A stretch of 64,000 bases of DNA from Opitutaceae bacterium (lineage in GTDB: Bacteria > Verrucomicrobiota > Verrucomicrobiia > Opitutales > Opitutaceae). The notes below the pieces were generated by a model. It saw only the letters and a list, made by a program, of their open reading frames with translations. It did no database searches and was not told the origin of the DNA. A program made the position numbers and the translations under genes. Location of the stretch: the NCBI GenBank assembly GCA_030648295.1, contig JAUSID010000139.1, positions 62,001 through 126,000 on the forward strand. Direction: 5' to 3'. Below, in pieces: positions 35,908 through 43,453 of this stretch. Numbering within the stretch: position 1 is the first letter of the stretch; each line of letters starts with the position of its first letter.

Positions 35908-35950
35908 TCTTTCGCCAAGTTCTCCCGAGTGCCCTCTTGTCTCCGTGGCA

Positions 35951-36245
35951 TCACTTCAACCGCTCGATCCAATAGTCGGGTCTTCGCTTTCCGTGCATCA
36001 GCGCAACCACATGGAGTCGATCGGGCTCGATAATGTAGAGCAACTTGTAGGGAAAGTCTTCGACGACGCATTTGCGCACATCGCCGCGCAACCGCGGCCA
36101 GGCCCGCGGATGGCCTTCGATTCTCGCTGTCGCTGCGCGCACGCTGCGGTAGAAGCGCAAACCGAGTTCTACGGATTCAGCCTGGTAGGTCTCCGATCGC
36201 GTGCTGGAATTCTTCGTCGGCCTCAGGATGAAAAATTGCTCTCAC
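35951..36245 (-). pseudogene. ParE/RelE-type toxin, frameshifted
   Basis: The gene starts at GTG 36245, overlapping the antitoxin stop, with VRAIFHPEADEEFQHAI. It then needs a one-base frame change near 36190-36195 to continue ETYQAESVELGLRFYRSVRA and on to YKLLYIIEPDRLHVVALMHG and RRPDYWIERL. The joined product would be 97 residues, a normal length for a ParE/RelE mRNA-interferase or gyrase-inhibitor fold. As read it stops after about 23 residues, so it should be inactive. A sequencing error in one G could also explain it. Confidence 0.7.
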
Positions 36246-36472
36246 AATCCGAGTCGTCGTCGCGCCTTCGCAAAAACTTCTTCGGCGGCGACGCCTTTCA
36301 CTTTTCCACTGCGCAACTCTTCCGCCCGGCGTTCCGCCACATCAGCCCACGCCTGTTCCTCTGGCGTCAACGGCGCATCCAGCGATTCCGCGATCTTCGT
36401 GCAGAGCGTCTCGCGCTCTTGCGGCGGCAAAGCCTGCGCTGCGGTTAGAATTTGGGCGGCGGTCATGGACAT
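36242..36472 (-). CDS. Antitoxin, addiction-module component (Unstab_antitox type)
   Basis: The 76-residue protein reads MSMTAAQILTAAQALPPQER and continues with a helical acidic segment (TKIAESLDAPLTPEEQAWAD) and a basic C-terminus (VFAKARRRLGL). This is the layout of the putative addiction-module component family that pairs with ParE/RelE toxins. It should bind the toxin and repress its own promoter. Its partner, encoded with a four-base overlap, is frameshifted, leaving an orphan antitoxin. A start two codons later is possible. Confidence 0.75.
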   Translation of the reverse strand: MSMTAAQILTAAQALPPQERETLCTKIAESLDAPLTPEEQAWADVAERRAEELRSGKVKGVAAEEVFAKARRRLGL

Positions 36473-36588
36473 GGGGACAAAATGTAAAGGTTGCTGCTGG
36501 TTTCAACTCTCGTCTCAAGCCGTAGATTGGCAAACGGCGGCTTGGCGCCGTTTGGGGCAGAGCCCCGAGCGAAGCGAGCCAATCTCGA

Positions 36589-36620
36589 CCTCTCCGCCAT
36601 TTGCGCTCCGCGCAAATGGA
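36589..36620 (+). repeat. 32-base copy of the att-flank sequence, overlapping the radC start
   Basis: This stretch is identical to 35724-35755. It runs from the last 11 bases of the tRNA-Ser end (CCTCTCCGCCA) into TTTGCGCTCCGCGCAAATGGA. The ATG of the truncated radC lies in its last bases. It is a third trace of recombination at the tRNA-derived junction. Confidence 0.7.
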
Positions 36621-37239
36621 TCAATTCATGTTCGACTTGGGCGACGAGACGATGGGGTCGTCATTCACAATGGCAGTCAGCGAGCAACCACCGCAGCGAC
36701 TGGAAAACTTCGGCGTGAACGCGGTCAGCGATACCGAACTGCTGGCGATGATTCTTCAGGGAAACGGCATCCGCGCCGACCAGGCGCTGGGCCTGGCGTC
36801 CCGATTGATCGGCGAGGCCGGCTCACTCGCCGGGCTGATTTCATGGTCGGCAGCGGACTACCGCCGGATGAAAGGCATCGGCCGAATCAAAGGACTTCAG
36901 CTTGGCGCGATTGCGGAGATCGCGCGACGGATGATGACGGCGCAGCGCCCGACACCGCCCATGCTGAACCGGGCGGACCTGATCGCGGCGCATTTCGCGA
37001 CGACGGTCGCGGGACTTCAGGTCGAAAAATTCTGGGTGCTCCGCCTCAACCGGAAACAGCGGTTATTGAAACAAGTCGAGGTCACCTCCGGCACCGCCAC
37101 CGCGGCGCTGGCGCACCCGCGCGAAGTCTATCGCGCTGCCATTAATCGAGCAGCCCCGGTTTGGCTTTGGGCAAGCGATTACCGCTTTAGCGGTAAATCA
37201 ATGCTTTTTCGCGGAGACGTGGGCCGATTCACCCAATAA
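36616..37239 (+). pseudogene. radC: Truncated RadC/JAB-domain protein lacking its metal site
   Basis: The 207-residue product from ATG 36616 has the RadC helix-hairpin-helix region (RLENFGVNAVSDTELLAMIL, then MKGIGRIKGLQLGAIAEIAR). The start of the JAB domain follows (KFWVLRLNRKQRLLKQVEVT, HPREVYRAAINRAA). The next segment should carry the metal-binding HNHPSGD motif. Instead it reads PVWLWASDYRFSGK and ends. The catalytic half is therefore lost and the 3' end is replaced by sequence that holds the first palindrome of the hip promoter region. Other starts (36628, 36658) are possible. Confidence 0.75.
37179..37196. promoter_or_regulatory. Operator-like palindrome 1 of the hip region
   Basis: TTACCGCTTTAGCGGTAA is a perfect palindrome apart from its two central bases. 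It lies inside the 3' end of the truncated radC, centred exactly 71 bp before palindrome 2. It probably binds HipB. Confidence 0.65.
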
Positions 37240-37249
37240 TCGCCGATAT

Positions 37250-37267
37250 TTACCGCTTTAGCGGCAC
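37250..37267. promoter_or_regulatory. Operator-like palindrome 2 of the hip region
   Basis: TTACCGCTTTAGCGGCAC matches palindrome 1 at all but the last positions. It lies in the non-coding gap before hipB, with its centre at 37258.5. Confidence 0.65.
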
Positions 37268-37320
37268 AAATGGCCGTATATTTCGTCTTTTGGCTTGAAA
37301 AGCCAGCTTTACTCGATTCT

Positions 37321-37338
37321 TTACTGCTAAAGCAGCAA
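37321..37338. promoter_or_regulatory. Operator-like palindrome 3, overlapping the hipB start
   Basis: TTACTGCTAAAGCAGCAA has the same layout with C-to-T/A changes in the arms and an inverted centre. It ends on the first base of the hipB ATG, so a bound repressor would also cover the ribosome-binding region. Its centre is again 71 bp from the previous one. Confidence 0.65.
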
Positions 37339-37589
37339 TGATCCCTTTATCTCAATTGATCCAAAATCACCGGCAAAAAGCCGGTGTGACCCAAGCCCAA
37401 CTGGCGAAACTCGCCGGCGTGGGCAAGACGGTCGTATGGGATTTGGAGCACGGCAAGGAGTCAGTCCAATGGGACACACTCCAGAAGATCTTCCGCGTGC
37501 TGAATATCACCGTCGAATGGCACAGCCCGCTGCTCCAACGCACCGCGATCCCACCGGAAGCATCCGCACCGCCGCCGCATTCGGCCTAG
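37338..37589 (+). CDS. hipB: HipB-like XRE-family antitoxin/repressor
   Basis: The 83-residue helix-turn-helix protein begins MIPLSQLIQNHRQKAGVTQA. It has the HTH region TQAQLAKLAGVGKTVVWDLE followed by the HipB-typical continuation KESVQWDTLQKIFRVLNI. In hip systems this protein binds promoter operators and represses the operon, with or without the kinase. Three palindromes precede it, the last overlapping its start. It is 15 bases upstream of hipS. The proline-rich C-terminal tail (PPEASAPPPHSA) is unusual for HipB and probably disordered. Confidence 0.85.
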   Translation: MIPLSQLIQNHRQKAGVTQAQLAKLAGVGKTVVWDLEHGKESVQWDTLQKIFRVLNITVEWHSPLLQRTAIPPEASAPPPHSA

Positions 37590-37604
37590 AGGGAAGCGCT
37601 CGTC

Positions 37605-37913
37605 ATGAAACTAGCCCGCATCTATCAACAAAAACAACTCGCCGGCCTGCTGGAGGCGCGGGACGACGGCTCGTATCGCTTCACGTATGACGCCGCGTTT
37701 CATGGCGAGCCGGTCTCGCTCACCATGCCGACCAACCAGCGGGTCTGGGAATTCCCCCGCTTCCCGGCGCCGTTCGAGGGGCTGCTGCCCGAAGGCGTTC
37801 AACTCGATGCGCTGCTCCGGCTCCGTAAACTGGATCGCAACGACCTGTTCGGCCAGTTGCTGGCCGTGGGGCACGACGTGGTCGGATCGCTGCGCATTGA
37901 GGCCACCCCATGA
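37605..37913 (+). CDS. hipS: HipS-like small antitoxin (HipA N-subdomain-1 homologue)
   Basis: The 102-residue protein matches the N-terminal subdomain of HipA kinases as a separate gene. It reads KLARIYQQKQLAGLLEARDD, then ...VSLTMPTNQRVWEFPRFPAPF, EGLLPEGVQLDALL and GHDVVGSLRIEATP. In the HipBST system of E. coli O127 the equivalent protein HipS neutralises the kinase HipT. The stop overlaps the hipT ATG by four bases. A fused single HipA would have both parts in one chain, so the split here appears genuine and not a frameshift: both junction codons are clean. Confidence 0.82.
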   Translation: MKLARIYQQKQLAGLLEARDDGSYRFTYDAAFHGEPVSLTMPTNQRVWEFPRFPAPFEGLLPEGVQLDALLRLRKLDRNDLFGQLLAVGHDVVGSLRIEATP

Positions 37914-38839
37914 GATGCCTCATCACGAATGAGCCTTGGGAGGGACCGGAGCCGTATTCACCGGCGGGCCTGCGTCTGCTCGACCGGCGTCTGAAGTCCC
38001 TGGCGCCACTGCCCTACACGCGGGAGCAGTTGCTGGAGGAAGCCGCTGCGCGGGCCGTGAAGATGTCGATCCAAGGCATGCAGCCGAAAGTCAGCACCGT
38101 GCTGCGCGCGATCGAAGGCCGCATGGAGATCGTCGACAATGACGGGCGGTATATCGTGAAGCCGCCCAATCTCATTTACGCGGAGCTGCCGGAGAACGAG
38201 GCGCTCACCATGTCGCTCGCCACCACGCTGGGAATCGAGGTGCCCGTGCATGGGCTGCTGCAGAACGGAGACCAAACCCGTTCCTACTTTGTCCGCCGCT
38301 TCGACCGCGTCGGCTGGAACAAACAGCCCGTGGAAGATTTTGCGCAGTTGAGCGGCGCGAGCCGTGATACGAAATATGATTCCAGCACGGAGCGGCTGAT
38401 CGAAATCATCGACCGCTTCTGCACCTTCCCGGCTTTGGAGCGGATGAAATTCCTCGACCGGCTGCTCTGCTCCTTCCTGACCGGCAACGAGGACATGCAC
38501 CTCAAGAACTGGTCGCTCATCACGCGCGATGACAAGGTGGAGCTGTCGCCCGCCTACGACCTGCTGAATTCCACGATTCCCAATCCGCGCAGCCGGGAGG
38601 AGCTCGCGCTGCCGCTGCGCGGCAAAAAATCCAATCTCCGCGCGAATGATTTCTGGCGCTACCTGGCCGGCGAGCGGCTCGGTCTCCGCGCCGCGCTGAT
38701 CGAGCAGACGCGGGCGCGCTTCGCGTCCGCGTGTACCGGCTGGCCGGCGCGGATCGAAGCCAGTTTTCTCTCGGCCGAGATGAAGACCCGCTATCTTATC
38801 TTACTGACGGAGCGACGTGAACGACTTGGCAGCGTGTGA
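37910..38839 (+). CDS. hipT: HipT-like serine/threonine kinase toxin
   Basis: The 309-residue kinase lacks the first HipA subdomain, as HipT does. The Gly-rich loop is KMSIQGMQPKVS, with S53 and Q55 where E. coli HipT has two autophosphorylated serines. Catalytic residues are seen in TGNEDMHLKNWSLI (D195, N200) and the DFG-like SPAYDLLNS (D217). HipT phosphorylates tryptophanyl-tRNA synthetase and arrests translation; that target is known from E. coli and only inferred here. The length and hipB-hipS-hipT order fit a HipBST module. The frame appears intact to LTERRERLGSV. Confidence 0.85.
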   Translation: MRCLITNEPWEGPEPYSPAGLRLLDRRLKSLAPLPYTREQLLEEAAARAVKMSIQGMQPKVSTVLRAIEGRMEIVDNDGRYIVKPPNLIYAELPENEALTMSLATTLGIEVPVHGLLQNGDQTRSYFVRRFDRVGWNKQPVEDFAQLSGASRDTKYDSSTERLIEIIDRFCTFPALERMKFLDRLLCSFLTGNEDMHLKNWSLITRDDKVELSPAYDLLNSTIPNPRSREELALPLRGKKSNLRANDFWRYLAGERLGLRAALIEQTRARFASACTGWPARIEASFLSAEMKTRYLILLTERRERLGSV

Positions 38840-38958
38840 CCCGCCATTACGTCCAAGCGCCAACGAGACTGGCGCGGGAACGAGGCTACCGAGGGGATGC
38901 TTTATGTCTGCGGCTACATTGAGGCTCTCACAACCAAGCGTCTCGATTAAGTGTGCGC

Positions 38959-39030
38959 GGCTGCGCACCACGAAAATCTGCCAAAGTATTTGCCAGTGGA
39001 TTTGCCACTGACGGAAATTCGGTTGAATCA
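38959..39030. repeat. ATTTGCCA iteration repeat (copy 2)
   Basis: The second copy of the segment at 35545-35618 shares CGGCTGCGCA, then AATCTGCCAAAG, TATTTGCCAGTG and GATTTGCCACTG, followed by TTCGGTTGAAT. Together the two copies bracket the att cluster, toxin-antitoxin pair, radC relic and hipBST. The rest of 38840-39300 holds no gene I can support. Confidence 0.55.
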
Positions 39031-39300
39031 AGCTCCTGAAGCCCGCATGAGGCGTCATTGTTCCGACGAAGAATGCGAATAGCCCTGCGAGTGGATGATT
39101 GGCGAATCGAATACGTTCATCACGCCGCAAAACACGCTCCGGTTCCTGTTCATTCGATACTCCGAGTTTGGTCCGACCTGCGTCCAGGGTTGCAGAAAAC
39201 CCGGTGAAGACGGATGTGTTCATTCGCAAAGCAGCGATTCACCAGCGTGGTTGGTTCGCGGCGTCCCAACACAATCGAGCAACCGGCAATGGGAATTCTC

Positions 39301-40758
39301 ATGCGCAACACCCTCACACGCCCCTTCGCTGCCGTAATGATCCTACTGTGCCTGGGCATCGCCGCGCATTGTTTCGCGGCGGTCGCGCCGAAGCGGCCGA
39401 ACATCATTTTCCTGTTGCTCGATAATGTCGGGCAGGAGTGGTTTGGCTGCTACGGCAGCGAGGAGAACTGCACGCCGAACATCGACCGGCTCGCTGCGTC
39501 CGGCGTGCGCGTCGAGAACTGCTATACGCCGCCGGTGTGCGGACCCAGCCGAACCGTGCTGCTGACCGGGCGCTATCCCCATCGCACCGGGTTTCGGCTG
39601 CACCATGATGCCGCCCTCTACGGCGGGGGCGGTCTCGATCCACGTCGCGAAATCGCCTTCCCGCGACTTTTTCGCGATGCCGGGTACATCACCGGGATCA
39701 CCGGGAAATGGCAGATCAACAATCTTTATGATGAACCCGACGCCCTTCGCGCCCACGGTTTCATGGAACACCTGGTTTGGCCCGGGAGCGTCGACGTCGA
39801 TCAGGTCAGGGGCGCGGAGCTCGACCGTTACTGGAATGCCGTGCGGCGTGAATCGGTGGAGGAGACGCTGCCACATATCCAAAAGATAGAGAGTCGCTAC
39901 TGGGATCCGGTCCTGCTGCGAAACGGAAAGCGCGAGGTGCACCCGGGCAAGTTCGGCCCGGATGTTTCGCACGCGTTTGCGCTCGATTTTCTGCGGCGTC
40001 ATCGGGAACAGCCCTTTCTGCTGTACCTGCCGATGGTGCTCACGCACGGGGAAACCTTCACCAAGCCCGTCGTTCCGACTCCGGTGCACCGCGCGGCCGG
40101 ACGCTCCGAGCAGGAGATGTTCGCGGATATGTTGCGCTACGCGGATCGACTCGTGGGCGACATCGTGGCCGAGGTGGAACGGTTGGACTTGCGGGGGAAC
40201 ACGCTCATCTTTGTCGCCAGCGACAACGGCACGGAATCGCGCTTCAAAGCCCGACGAAACGGACGCGTGGTCCAAGGCGCGTTGTACCAGTTGAGTGAAC
40301 CCGGCGGCAACGTCGTGCTGCTGGCGAACTGCCCGAAGCAGATTCCCGGCGGCCGGACAATCCCGCTCGCAGATTTCACGGATATCTATCCCACGTTGTG
40401 CGATCTCGCCGGCGTTCCGCTGTCGCGCGAGCACCGCGTCGACGGACATTCCTTCGCTGATTTTCTGCGCGGCAGACCGGGAGCCGCGAAGCGCGATTGG
40501 ATCCTGAACGAGTATCACGACACGCGAGTCATCCGCGACACCCGGTACAAGCTTTATTCCGACGGCCGGCTCTTCGATCTCCAAAACGATCCGGACGAAC
40601 GCACTCCCTTGAATACGCCTGAGGCGCCGGACGCTTCCGCGGCCCGGCGTCGGCTGCAGATGGCGCTGGACGCGCTGCCGCCCGACACTCCGCCACCATT
40701 TCTGCTCCGCAGTCAAAGCGGCTTCAAGCTGCGGAACGAGGCTCGCGCGAAAGACTAG
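39301..40758 (+). CDS. Secreted sulfatase (Cys type)
   Basis: The 485-residue product from ATG 39301 has a signal peptide (FAAVMILLCLGIAAHCFA). The sulfatase start is RPNIIFLLLDNVGQEWFGCY, and the active-site motif VCGPSRTVLLTG has the formylglycine cysteine at about residue 80. LIFVASDNGTESRFKARR and FDLQNDPDERTPLN complete the family pattern. The second metal aspartate is replaced by Asn (LLDNVG), seen in some family members. It is divergent from the three sulfatases of the island and lies outside the att boundary. The next gene begins about 200 bases later. The substrate is unknown. Confidence 0.87.
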   Translation: MRNTLTRPFAAVMILLCLGIAAHCFAAVAPKRPNIIFLLLDNVGQEWFGCYGSEENCTPNIDRLAASGVRVENCYTPPVCGPSRTVLLTGRYPHRTGFRLHHDAALYGGGGLDPRREIAFPRLFRDAGYITGITGKWQINNLYDEPDALRAHGFMEHLVWPGSVDVDQVRGAELDRYWNAVRRESVEETLPHIQKIESRYWDPVLLRNGKREVHPGKFGPDVSHAFALDFLRRHREQPFLLYLPMVLTHGETFTKPVVPTPVHRAAGRSEQEMFADMLRYADRLVGDIVAEVERLDLRGNTLIFVASDNGTESRFKARRNGRVVQGALYQLSEPGGNVVLLANCPKQIPGGRTIPLADFTDIYPTLCDLAGVPLSREHRVDGHSFADFLRGRPGAAKRDWILNEYHDTRVIRDTRYKLYSDGRLFDLQNDPDERTPLNTPEAPDASAARRRLQMALDALPPDTPPPFLLRSQSGFKLRNEARAKD

Positions 40759-40975
40759 CCAGTGCATTTTGCCGGCGCGGAAAGCGGGCCGAACAAGATC
40801 CGCTCACTTTCGCTCGAATAGCGATCTCACGCTGCACGACCCCGCCGTGAGCGAGACGACCACAGCTCTGCCATCGATCGACAGCGACCGTCAGGCGCGG
40901 CGGTTCAAGCACGCCGCGCAACGCTTCGCTGACGATACGGTTCGCCTTCCGAGCGTGAACATCGACAGTTGGCGC

Positions 40976-42439
40976 ATGCCCAACTGCTCGCGCCGCGCTT
41001 TTGTTGGCACGTCGGCCAAGGCGGCCATCGCCGCCTTGGGCGGGATGGGGCTTCGTTCGCCCGCCGCGAGTGGACCCGCCGTGGCGGCGGTGGCGCCCGA
41101 GGCGGTCACGCGCCGGCTGGCCCAATACCTTGTCTCGGCGCGCCGCGCCGAGATTCCGGTCAACGTGCGCAAGGAAGCGACCCGCACGCTGCTCAACTTC
41201 ATGGGCGTCGCGGTGGGCGGCGCCCGGCATGAGTCGGTCGATTTCGCCCTGGCGGCGACCGGGCCGTTCGCCGGGCCGGCCCAGGCGCAGGTGCTGGGCC
41301 GGCGCGAGCGGCTGGACATCAACACCGCGACCCTGCTCAACGGGATCAGCTCGCACGTTCTAAACTTCGACGACACGCACCTGAACACCATCATCCACGC
41401 GTCGAGCCCGATTGTGCCACCGGCGCTGGCGTTGGCGGAACATCGCCCGGCGACCAGCGGCGCTGATTTCCTGCATGCCTTGATTCTCGGCCTGGAGACC
41501 GCATTCCGCGTGGGGAGCGCGGTGTATCCAGAACATTTTGACGCCGGTTGGCACATCACGGGCACGACCGGTGCCATCGGCGCCGCGGCCGCGGCCGGGC
41601 GGTTGCTCGAGTTGAACGAGCAGCAGATGGTGTGGGCGCTCGGTCTCGCGGCGTCGCAGCCGGTCGGCTTGCGCGAATCGTTCGGTTCGATGAACAAGAG
41701 CCTGAATCCCGGCCGCGCCGGCCAGAACGGACTGCTCGCGGCCCTGCTGGCGGCGCGCAACTTCACGAGCTCCGATCAGATGCTCGAGGCGAAGACCGGC
41801 TGGGCCCACACCCTCAGCACAAAGCAGAATCTGCCTGCCATCACCGACGGACTGGGCGTGCGCTTCGAAACGGCGCTGAACACCTACCTGCCGTTCGCCT
41901 GCGGCATCGTGATCCACCCGGCCATCGACGGATGCATTCGGCTGCGCCACGAGCATGGGTTGCAACCGGACGAGGTCGCGAAGGTGGAACTGCGGGTGCA
42001 CCCGCGCGTGCTGCAATTGGGCGGCAAGAAAACGCCCGCCTCAGGCCTCGAAGGGAAGTTCAGCGTCTATCACGCCGCGGCGATCGCCCTGATCGCGGGC
42101 CGCGCTGGACCGGGCCAGTTCAGCGACGAAGCGGTTCGTGCCGCCGCGACGGTGCGTCTCCGCGAGCGCGTGTCGGCGTCGGTCGACCCGGCGGTGAAGG
42201 AAACTCAGGCCGGCGTGAAGCTCACGCTGCGCGATGGACGCACGGTCGAAACATTCGTCGCGCACGTGGTCGGCAGCGCGCAGAATCCGATGACGGACGA
42301 AGCGCTGACGGACAAGGTCTCCGACCTGTTGGAGGCTTCGCTGCCGCCCAGGCAGGTGCGCGCGCTCATTGACGCATGTTGGAACGTGGAGAAGCTGCCG
42401 AGCGCAGCCACGCTCGCCCAGCTCGCGGCGGCGGCGTAG
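40976..42439 (+). CDS. Tat-exported MmgE/PrpD-family protein
   Basis: The 487-residue product has a twin-arginine signal (MPNCSRRAFVGTSAKAAIAA), which decides the start; the frame extends further upstream without conserved sequence. The MmgE/PrpD fold follows: TRTLLNFMGVAVGGARHESV, NGISSHVLNFDDTHLNTIIH, AGWHITGTTGAIGAAAAAGR and KFSVYHAAAIALI. The family includes 2-methylcitrate dehydratase, cis-aconitate decarboxylase and iminodisuccinate epimerase. A Tat-exported member points to an extracytoplasmic acid or sugar-acid dehydratase or epimerase, which is inference. It sits alone between a sulfatase and two gene remnants. Confidence 0.8.
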   Translation: MPNCSRRAFVGTSAKAAIAALGGMGLRSPAASGPAVAAVAPEAVTRRLAQYLVSARRAEIPVNVRKEATRTLLNFMGVAVGGARHESVDFALAATGPFAGPAQAQVLGRRERLDINTATLLNGISSHVLNFDDTHLNTIIHASSPIVPPALALAEHRPATSGADFLHALILGLETAFRVGSAVYPEHFDAGWHITGTTGAIGAAAAAGRLLELNEQQMVWALGLAASQPVGLRESFGSMNKSLNPGRAGQNGLLAALLAARNFTSSDQMLEAKTGWAHTLSTKQNLPAITDGLGVRFETALNTYLPFACGIVIHPAIDGCIRLRHEHGLQPDEVAKVELRVHPRVLQLGGKKTPASGLEGKFSVYHAAAIALIAGRAGPGQFSDEAVRAAATVRLRERVSASVDPAVKETQAGVKLTLRDGRTVETFVAHVVGSAQNPMTDEALTDKVSDLLEASLPPRQVRALIDACWNVEKLPSAATLAQLAAAA

Positions 42440-42469
42440 GCTTGGTGCGCAACCATCGCGACGATCCTG

Positions 42470-42716
42470 CACGATCCCTGCGCGACGGCCAAACCCTTTA
42501 CGAGGTGGAGCTCGAACGCGACAACGCACCGAATCCGCACCTGCGTATCGCCGCGGATGGCACCGTACTGCGCGATTCACGTACCGCAGTAATCGATACG
42601 GCGACAGAGGCCGCACTCTATTCGGAATATCCGGCGCCCGCTTACATTCCGCGGGTGAAGCTGAAGGATCTGCCCGCCTCGGTGCAGCGGACAATCAACA
42701 AGGAAGCGGCTGGTCG
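42470..42716 (+). pseudogene. PepSY-like protein remnant
   Basis: The plus-strand frame reads LRDGQTLYEVELERDN, HLRIAADGTVLRDS and YIPRVKLKDLPASVQRTINK. This is the pattern of small periplasmic PepSY-like (beta-lactamase-inhibitor-like) proteins. It has no start or signal peptide and ends at 42716, exactly where the opposite-strand gene fragment ends. It is a relic joined by deletion. Confidence 0.5.
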
Positions 42717-43218
42717 CTATCTTTTCGCGCCGTCGCGACTCGCATCCGCGGGCAGCAGCCGCACGCGGACGGTGTTGAACGAGTCGTTGTTCTTGCCGCG
42801 GCCGCCACCGGTGAAGTTCAAACTGAGGTCCCACCCACCGGCATCCATCCACTTGGTGGGGAAATGCCAGAAGAAGGTGTTCGGCGCTGTCGCGGCGGCC
42901 GAGCCGGTCAAACGGCTGGAACGCGTGGTGCGCGCCCTCAATGCGCGCGACGCCGAAGTTGACGCGATATTTCTGGTTGTCTCCCTTGAAGCCCCCGCCA
43001 TCGCCCCAGATGCCGTATTGGTGATCGTCGTCCGCCCACGTCATCATGAAATTGTCGCTGCCCGGCGCGCCGCGGGAGTGCGTCGACCAGTCGATGTGCA
43101 CGCCGCCGATTAGCTTGCTCGCAGGATAGGGGGCGCCGGCTGGCGGCCGGAGGATGCGGGAAGACTCGGCGGCGAGGCCGGAACACGTGAACAGGAGAAG
43201 GGAAAGCAGCGAACGCAT
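42717..43218 (-). pseudogene. Secreted protein of unknown function with central deletion
   Basis: From ATG 43218 the frame reads a signal peptide (MRSLLSLLLFTCSGLAAESS). It continues HIDWSTHSRGAPGSDNFMMT and WADDDHQYGIWGDGGGFKGD to about residue 100. Homologous-looking C-terminal sequence (NTFFWHFPTKWMDAGGWDLS, FTGGGRGKNNDSFNTVRVRL) then follows in a different frame. The DNFxxTWADD...YGDGGGF start and the FFWHFPTKW end are typical of a several-hundred-residue secreted family of planctomycetes and verrucomicrobia. The middle is missing and the frame is broken, so the gene is inactive. The function is unknown; a beta-propeller sugar-binding or hydrolase role is only a guess. Confidence 0.55.
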
Positions 43219-43453
43219 GGGCCAATCGACGGTAAATAACGCAGACAGTTGAGCGCGGGGACGTCGAGCGGAGTCGATTCGGCGCGCCACAATTCGGCGC
43301 CCGCATAATCCCGCGCCCTTCGGTCCCGATGACTCCCAATCTGAGCGGCAAATCCTGCGACATGCGGGATAAGCGGAGCGGCGGGTGCATGACGGCGGAT
43401 CGGCCAGGCCGTTATTGACGGATATGCAATAAATATTTTAAAGGGCAGCTTCG

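Noticed and set aside
37605-38839. hipS and hipT as a frameshifted single hipA
   Set aside because: Both genes have proper starts and stops with an ATGA overlap, and the split matches the known HipBST layout.
38801-39229. A 142-codon minus-strand frame across the ATTTGCCA repeats
   Set aside because: Its sequence is mostly translation of the repeat and flanks, with no domain and no plausible start signal.
42577-43290. A 237-codon continuous minus-strand frame as an intact gene
   Set aside because: After about residue 100 the family match continues in another frame (to 42717), so the continuous frame runs out of homology and the gene is broken.
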